Assembly: GCA_913058165.1 (NCBI GenBank)
Contig: CAJXQV010000039.1
Span: 1-8,960, forward strand
Direction: 5' to 3'
Length of the DNA stretch: 8,960 bases
Source of the DNA: an uncultured Chromatiales bacterium
Lineage (GTDB): Bacteria > Pseudomonadota > Gammaproteobacteria > Steroidobacterales > GCA-2729495
Shown piece after piece: positions 6,222-8,960 of the stretch (position 1 is the first letter of the stretch; every line of letters starts with the position of its first letter). A model generated the notes under the pieces. It had not been told where the DNA came from, made no database searches, and worked only from the letters and a program-made list of their open reading frames with translations. The position numbers were made by a program, and so were the translations under genes.

Positions 6222-6249
6222 ACTGTTTAAGTTTTTTGGAGTAAATACG

Positions 6250-6459
6250 ATGGCTATACAGAGTTTTAATGTATCGGGTATGACGTGCGGCGGTTGCGTA
6301 AAAAGCATTAAAAATGCATTGCTGGCTCAGGATGGTGTGGTGGGCGTAGAGGCCAGCCATGAAACCGGCGTGGTCGACGTAAGTTGCGACGGTACTGCGG
6401 CTACTCCTGAACTGCTGAAACAGCGTATCGAAGACGCCGGTTTTGACGTCGTAGCCTGA
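6250..6459 (+). CDS. copZ: Copper chaperone CopZ-like HMA-domain protein, copy 2
   Basis: A 69-residue single HMA domain with the canonical Gly10-Met-Thr-Cys13-Gly-Gly-Cys16 metal site and an extra Cys46 in VSCDG. It should carry Cu+ in the cytoplasm and exchange it with the HMA domains of the CopA encoded just upstream. The ATG at 6250 is preceded by TTGGAG (6236-6241). The frame stays open back to 6082, inside copA, but that extension overlaps the pump gene and is not real. It is the paralogue of the protein at 842-1051 (39 of 69 residues identical). Expression is most likely from the merR promoter. Confidence 0.94.
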   Translation: MAIQSFNVSGMTCGGCVKSIKNALLAQDGVVGVEASHETGVVDVSCDGTAATPELLKQRIEDAGFDVVA

Positions 6460-6491
6460 GTGAGGTCGCGGGTAACGAGCCCAGGGCCAAT

Positions 6492-6521
6492 TTGACTGGG
6501 TGTTACTGAAGCTGGTTTGAT
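6492..6521 (+). promoter_or_regulatory. Possible sigma70 promoter for the AI-2E family gene
   Basis: TTGACT (6492-6497) and TTTGAT (6516-6521) have an 18-base spacer within the 98-base gap after copZ2, about 35 bases before the next start codon. The -10 match is only moderate, so the downstream gene may instead be read from the copper operon. No T-tailed hairpin separates the two. Confidence 0.35.
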
Positions 6522-6557
6522 AGCCGTATCCTGAAATCCGGAGCGAGGAAATACACG

Positions 6558-7637
6558 ATGAACGACAGCAGTGCCGACTTTAGCAAGTTGCAGTCACGTA
6601 CCTTCGAGCTGGCAATACGCCTCGCTGCATTGTTCGTGCTCCTTTACTGGTGCTTTATCTTGATTGAGCCATTTCTGCTGATTGTGCTCTGGGGCGTTAT
6701 TCTTGCCATCGCGTTATTGCCTGTGTTCCAGCGGCTTAGTCGGGTTTTGGGTGATCGCCCGAAACTGGCGTCGAGTGTTCTTGTTGTGTTGCTTATTTCC
6801 TTGTTGGTTATTCCTGCCGTGATGCTCACCGACAGTCTTATTGTTAGTGCTCAGACGTTGGCGAAGTCCGACGGGTTTAAATTAATGACTCCGCCGGCGT
6901 CGGTTGCGCAGTGGCCCATAATTGGCGAACGCATTTTTGATATATGGCAACGTGGCGCAACCAATCTGCCCGATATGTTTGATGATTTTGAACCGCAGGT
7001 ACGTGCGGTGGGTTCATGGCTACTTGAGACGGTTACCAACACGGGTTTAGGTATTCTTAAATTTCTGGTGTCGTTTGTTATTGCCGGCGTGTTGATGACC
7101 AATTCAGCGAAAGGCGTGTTGGCTGCACAGATGCTGGCGGCACGGTTGGTTGGGTCGCGCGGCCCTGAATTCACCCAGTTGTGTTCGCGCACTATTGGTA
7201 ATGTTGCATTGGGTATTGTTGGCGTATCAATTGTGCAGGCCAGCTTTCTTGGTCTTGGCTTTTTGTTAATTGATTTGCCGGGCGCTGGCTTGCTTGCGCT
7301 GCTGGCTCTCGTACTTTGTATTGTGCAGGTTGGCGCAGGGCTGGTCAGTATTCCGACAATTATCTATGTGTTTTCAACGTCTGATCTTGCGCCTGCAATA
7401 ATCTTCGCCATATGGACTATGCTCATCACGCTGAGCGATAGCGTGCTGAAACCCATGGTGTTCGGCCGTGGTGCTGCTGTTCCAGGGCTGGTGATTTTTC
7501 TGGGTGCCATCGGTGGCCTATTGTCTTACGGCATTATCGGTTTGTTCGTGGGTGCCGTGGTGTTGTCGTTGGGTTACAGCTTTTATGAAGCCTGGCTTGC
7601 CGAAAACAGGGAGCTTTCGTCATCCGCTGAAGGTTGA
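6558..7637 (+). CDS. AI-2E family transporter (PerM/YdiK/TqsA-like membrane protein)
   Basis: This 359-residue polytopic inner-membrane protein has the family layout. Two hydrophobic helices lie near the N-terminus (about 18-58) and a third at about 70-92. A soluble stretch of about 65 residues follows, containing WPIIGERIFDIWQ, then roughly five more helices. The C-terminal LSDSVLKPMVFGRGAAVPGLVIF segment (read in two parts, LSDSVLKPMVFGR and AAVPGLVIF) is the family signature. Members have been linked to export of the AI-2 signal (TqsA), Na+/H+ exchange or unknown transport, so the substrate cannot be named. AGGAA (6546-6550) lies 7 bases before the ATG. It follows copZ2 in the same direction and ends 13 bases before the convergent oxidoreductase gene. 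A direct copper role is not indicated. Confidence 0.9.
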   Translation: MNDSSADFSKLQSRTFELAIRLAALFVLLYWCFILIEPFLLIVLWGVILAIALLPVFQRLSRVLGDRPKLASSVLVVLLISLLVIPAVMLTDSLIVSAQTLAKSDGFKLMTPPASVAQWPIIGERIFDIWQRGATNLPDMFDDFEPQVRAVGSWLLETVTNTGLGILKFLVSFVIAGVLMTNSAKGVLAAQMLAARLVGSRGPEFTQLCSRTIGNVALGIVGVSIVQASFLGLGFLLIDLPGAGLLALLALVLCIVQVGAGLVSIPTIIYVFSTSDLAPAIIFAIWTMLITLSDSVLKPMVFGRGAAVPGLVIFLGAIGGLLSYGIIGLFVGAVVLSLGYSFYEAWLAENRELSSSAEG

Positions 7638-7652
7638 GCGATGTTTATCGCT
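7637..7652. other. Small hairpin overlapping two convergent stop codons
   Basis: AGCGAT (7637-7642), loop GTTT, ATCGCT (7647-7652) forms a 6-base-pair stem touching the stop codon of the AI-2E family gene and that of the convergent oxidoreductase. No T-run follows on either strand, so at best it is a weak bidirectional termination or mRNA-end structure. Confidence 0.3.
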
Positions 7653-8700
7653 AAGCTGGCTCATCATTAACCCTACAGATTTTTACGCCGCTGTTATTTC
7701 CGGCGAATAAATCTTCGACCGCTTGCGGCATTTTTTCAAGTCCATCGCTAAGATCTTCGCAAAAAACCAGTTCGCCGGTGCTGTGCCATTGGCGCAATGC
7801 TTGTTCTGCTTCTGCAAAACGTTCCCAGTAATCGAACACAATAAAACCCTGCATGGTGGCACGTTGATAAAGTAGGTTGCGATAGTTAATAGGACCGATG
7901 TTGGCATGCGGGTCGTAATCGGTTGCGATGAACCCGCACAGCGCCACCCGGGCATTTAAGCTTATGTGTGCCAGTCCAGTGTTCAGGATATCGCCGCCGA
8001 CACTGTCGAAGAAAAGATCAATACCCTTTGGAAATTCTTCGGCTAGTTGGTGACTCAGGTCAGCAGTTTTGTAATTTATTGCCGCATCGAAACCAAGCGT
8101 ATCGACCAACCATTGGCATTTTTTATCGGTGCTGGCGAGTCCGACTACCTTGGCTGCACCCTTGATGCGTGCTATTTGTCCAGCTGCGCTGCCCACGCCG
8201 CCTGCTGCCGCTGAAACGAGCACATTGTCACCAGCCTTAATGCGACCTGCTTCGAGCACACCGAAGTAGGCGGTGGCACCTGACTGACCCAGAATTCCCA
8301 GTTCAAGCGAGAGCGGTCGCAGCGGGGCGCTGATTTTTTTTGTGCTAAAGACAAACTCTTTACCACGGGGATGTTGCACAGAGTAATCCTGCCAGCCCAG
8401 CGAGCCCACAAAGTATTCACCCACAGCGTAGTCCGGATTTTTTGAGCTAAGGATAACGCCGATGCCGCGACCGCGCATAACCTCACCGACAGGAACATTG
8501 CCGAGAAACTGTTTGTGGTTCGGGTCGAGATAGCCGCGCAATGCAGGTCCGGGCGCCAGGTAAAGCGTTTTTACAACAAACTGATTATCGCTGGGTTCGG
8601 GCACCGAATTCTCAACCCACTCAAACAACGCCGAGCTTATCGGTTCATTGGATGCCGGGTAGCGTGCAACACGCCATTGTCGATTGCGGATTTCTGACAT
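7651..8700 (-). CDS. Zinc-independent MDR-family NADP-dependent oxidoreductase (PTGR/CurA/YfmJ-like)
   Basis: This 349-residue cytoplasmic enzyme belongs to the medium-chain dehydrogenase/reductase superfamily, in the branch that reduces alpha,beta-unsaturated ketones or aldehydes with NADPH (prostaglandin/leukotriene reductase, CurA, YfmJ). An N-terminal oligomerisation domain precedes LYLAPGPALRGYLDP and LGQSGATAYFGVLE. The Rossmann fold has AAAGGVGSAAGQ around residues 164-175, and the INYKT segment near 208-212 and FDSVGGDILNTGL follow. No structural-zinc cysteine cluster is present. The ATG at 8700-8698 lies 10 bases after the stop of the M24 peptidase gene, so the two form a minus-strand operon; the ribosome-binding site is weak. 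The true substrate is unknown, and it has no visible link to the copper genes, with which it is convergent. Confidence 0.92.
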   Translation of the reverse strand: MSEIRNRQWRVARYPASNEPISSALFEWVENSVPEPSDNQFVVKTLYLAPGPALRGYLDPNHKQFLGNVPVGEVMRGRGIGVILSSKNPDYAVGEYFVGSLGWQDYSVQHPRGKEFVFSTKKISAPLRPLSLELGILGQSGATAYFGVLEAGRIKAGDNVLVSAAAGGVGSAAGQIARIKGAAKVVGLASTDKKCQWLVDTLGFDAAINYKTADLSHQLAEEFPKGIDLFFDSVGGDILNTGLAHISLNARVALCGFIATDYDPHANIGPINYRNLLYQRATMQGFIVFDYWERFAEAEQALRQWHSTGELVFCEDLSDGLEKMPQAVEDLFAGNNSGVKICRVNDEPA

Positions 8701-8710
8701 CGCTCAGAAG

Positions 8711-8912
8711 CTACTCATTAATTATGAGGTCCTGAGGCACACTTGATAGACATTGGCAGCCGTTACCGGTAATAACCACTGTGTCTTCCATATGCACCGA
8801 GCCCCAGCCAAATTCGCTATGAGGCATATCAACGTTCACCACCATGCCGGCGTGCAAGGTTTGATCGGGTTTATCCTGTGGCTGGACACCAGCAAACTTC
8901 GGGTCGTCGGTG
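8711..8912 (-). CDS. M24 family metallopeptidase, C-terminal fragment (truncated by contig end)
   Basis: Sixty-six residues and a stop codon remain of a pita-bread-fold (Xaa-Pro dipeptidase/creatinase-like) protein. Recognisable are GMVVNVDMPHSEFGWGSVHM and, directly after it, EDTVVIT with the Glu that serves as a metal ligand in M24 enzymes, then a glycine turn as in family C-termini. The upstream part is missing: at 8913 the sequence becomes adapter, and the apparent opening MCIRDS is an adapter translation. Whether the protein is a peptidase or a non-peptidase relative cannot be told from this piece. It is the upstream partner of the oxidoreductase gene on the minus strand. Confidence 0.85.
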
Positions 8913-8960
8913 CTGTCTCTTATACACATCTGACGCTGCCGACGATCTACTCTGTGTAGA
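8913..8960 (+). other. Sequencing adapter (Nextera i5 side), not genomic
   Basis: Bases 8913-8945 are the reverse complement of the Nextera read-1 transposase adapter, starting with CTGTCTCTTATACACATCT. Bases 8946-8953, TCTACTCT, are the reverse complement of the i5 index AGAGTAGA (listed as 504, from memory). Bases 8954-8960 (GTGTAGA) begin the P5 primer complement. Peptides such as SYTHLTLPT read from here are artefacts. Confidence 0.98.

Noticed and set aside
6082..6249. N-terminal extension of CopZ2 into copA
   Set aside because: It overlaps the CopA C-terminus in another frame; the ATG at 6250 has a good ribosome-binding site and gives the standard HMA length.
45..8912. CRISPR array, tRNA or rRNA genes, prophage or transposase
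   Set aside because: No regularly spaced repeats, cloverleaf sequences or mobile-element proteins were seen on either strand.
8753..8959. Apparent 68-residue protein on the plus strand ending in SYTHLTLPT
   Set aside because: It is antisense to the M24 fragment and its end is adapter translation.

Overview
The window is one assembled contig from a Nextera-type shotgun library. Both ends are synthetic adapter (about 1-44 and 8913-8960), so the biological sequence is about 45-8912. A MutS N-terminus with gammaproteobacterial character, moderate base composition and a copper-export locus of proteobacterial type suggest a free-living, possibly marine, gammaproteobacterium. That placement is inference from protein character only.

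Layout. (1) 45-439, minus: N-terminal 131 codons of mutS, cut by the left adapter. (2) 440-841: divergent intergenic region with a MerR-type promoter (TTGACT-N20-TATGAT, 528-559), about 170 bases I cannot assign, and the last 25 codons of a lost copper ATPase (729-806). (3) 842-3231, plus: copZ1-like copper chaperone, a cytoplasmic beta-propeller-like protein of unknown function, a glutathione S-transferase-like protein and a small DUF2269/CopD-like membrane protein. (4) 3256-6459, plus: a perfect 20-base inverted repeat overlapping a MerR-type promoter, then a MerR-family metal regulator, a two-HMA-domain Cu+ P1B-type ATPase (copA) and a second copZ. (5) 6558-7637, plus: an AI-2E (PerM/YdiK/TqsA) family membrane protein. 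(6) 7651-8912, minus: a zinc-independent MDR-family NADPH oxidoreductase, preceded by the C-terminal end of an M24 metallopeptidase that runs into the right adapter.

How the parts fit. The core is a copper-efflux operon: the MerR regulator senses monovalent metal, CopA exports Cu+, and CopZ carries Cu+ in the cytoplasm. The copA-tail plus copZ order appears twice, at 729-1051 and 3780-6459. The two copZ proteins are 39/69 identical by hand count, and the copA tails keep their protein sequence while differing at many synonymous sites. This points to an old second copA-copZ module that lost its pump but kept its chaperone, and apparently its MerR-type promoter. The retained chaperone now leads a run of three genes (propeller, GST, membrane protein) that may be copper-linked accessory functions.

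Most unusual are the merR control region (back-to-back MerR-type promoters inside a perfect palindrome, probably giving a leaderless merR message) and the orphan copZ1-led gene set.
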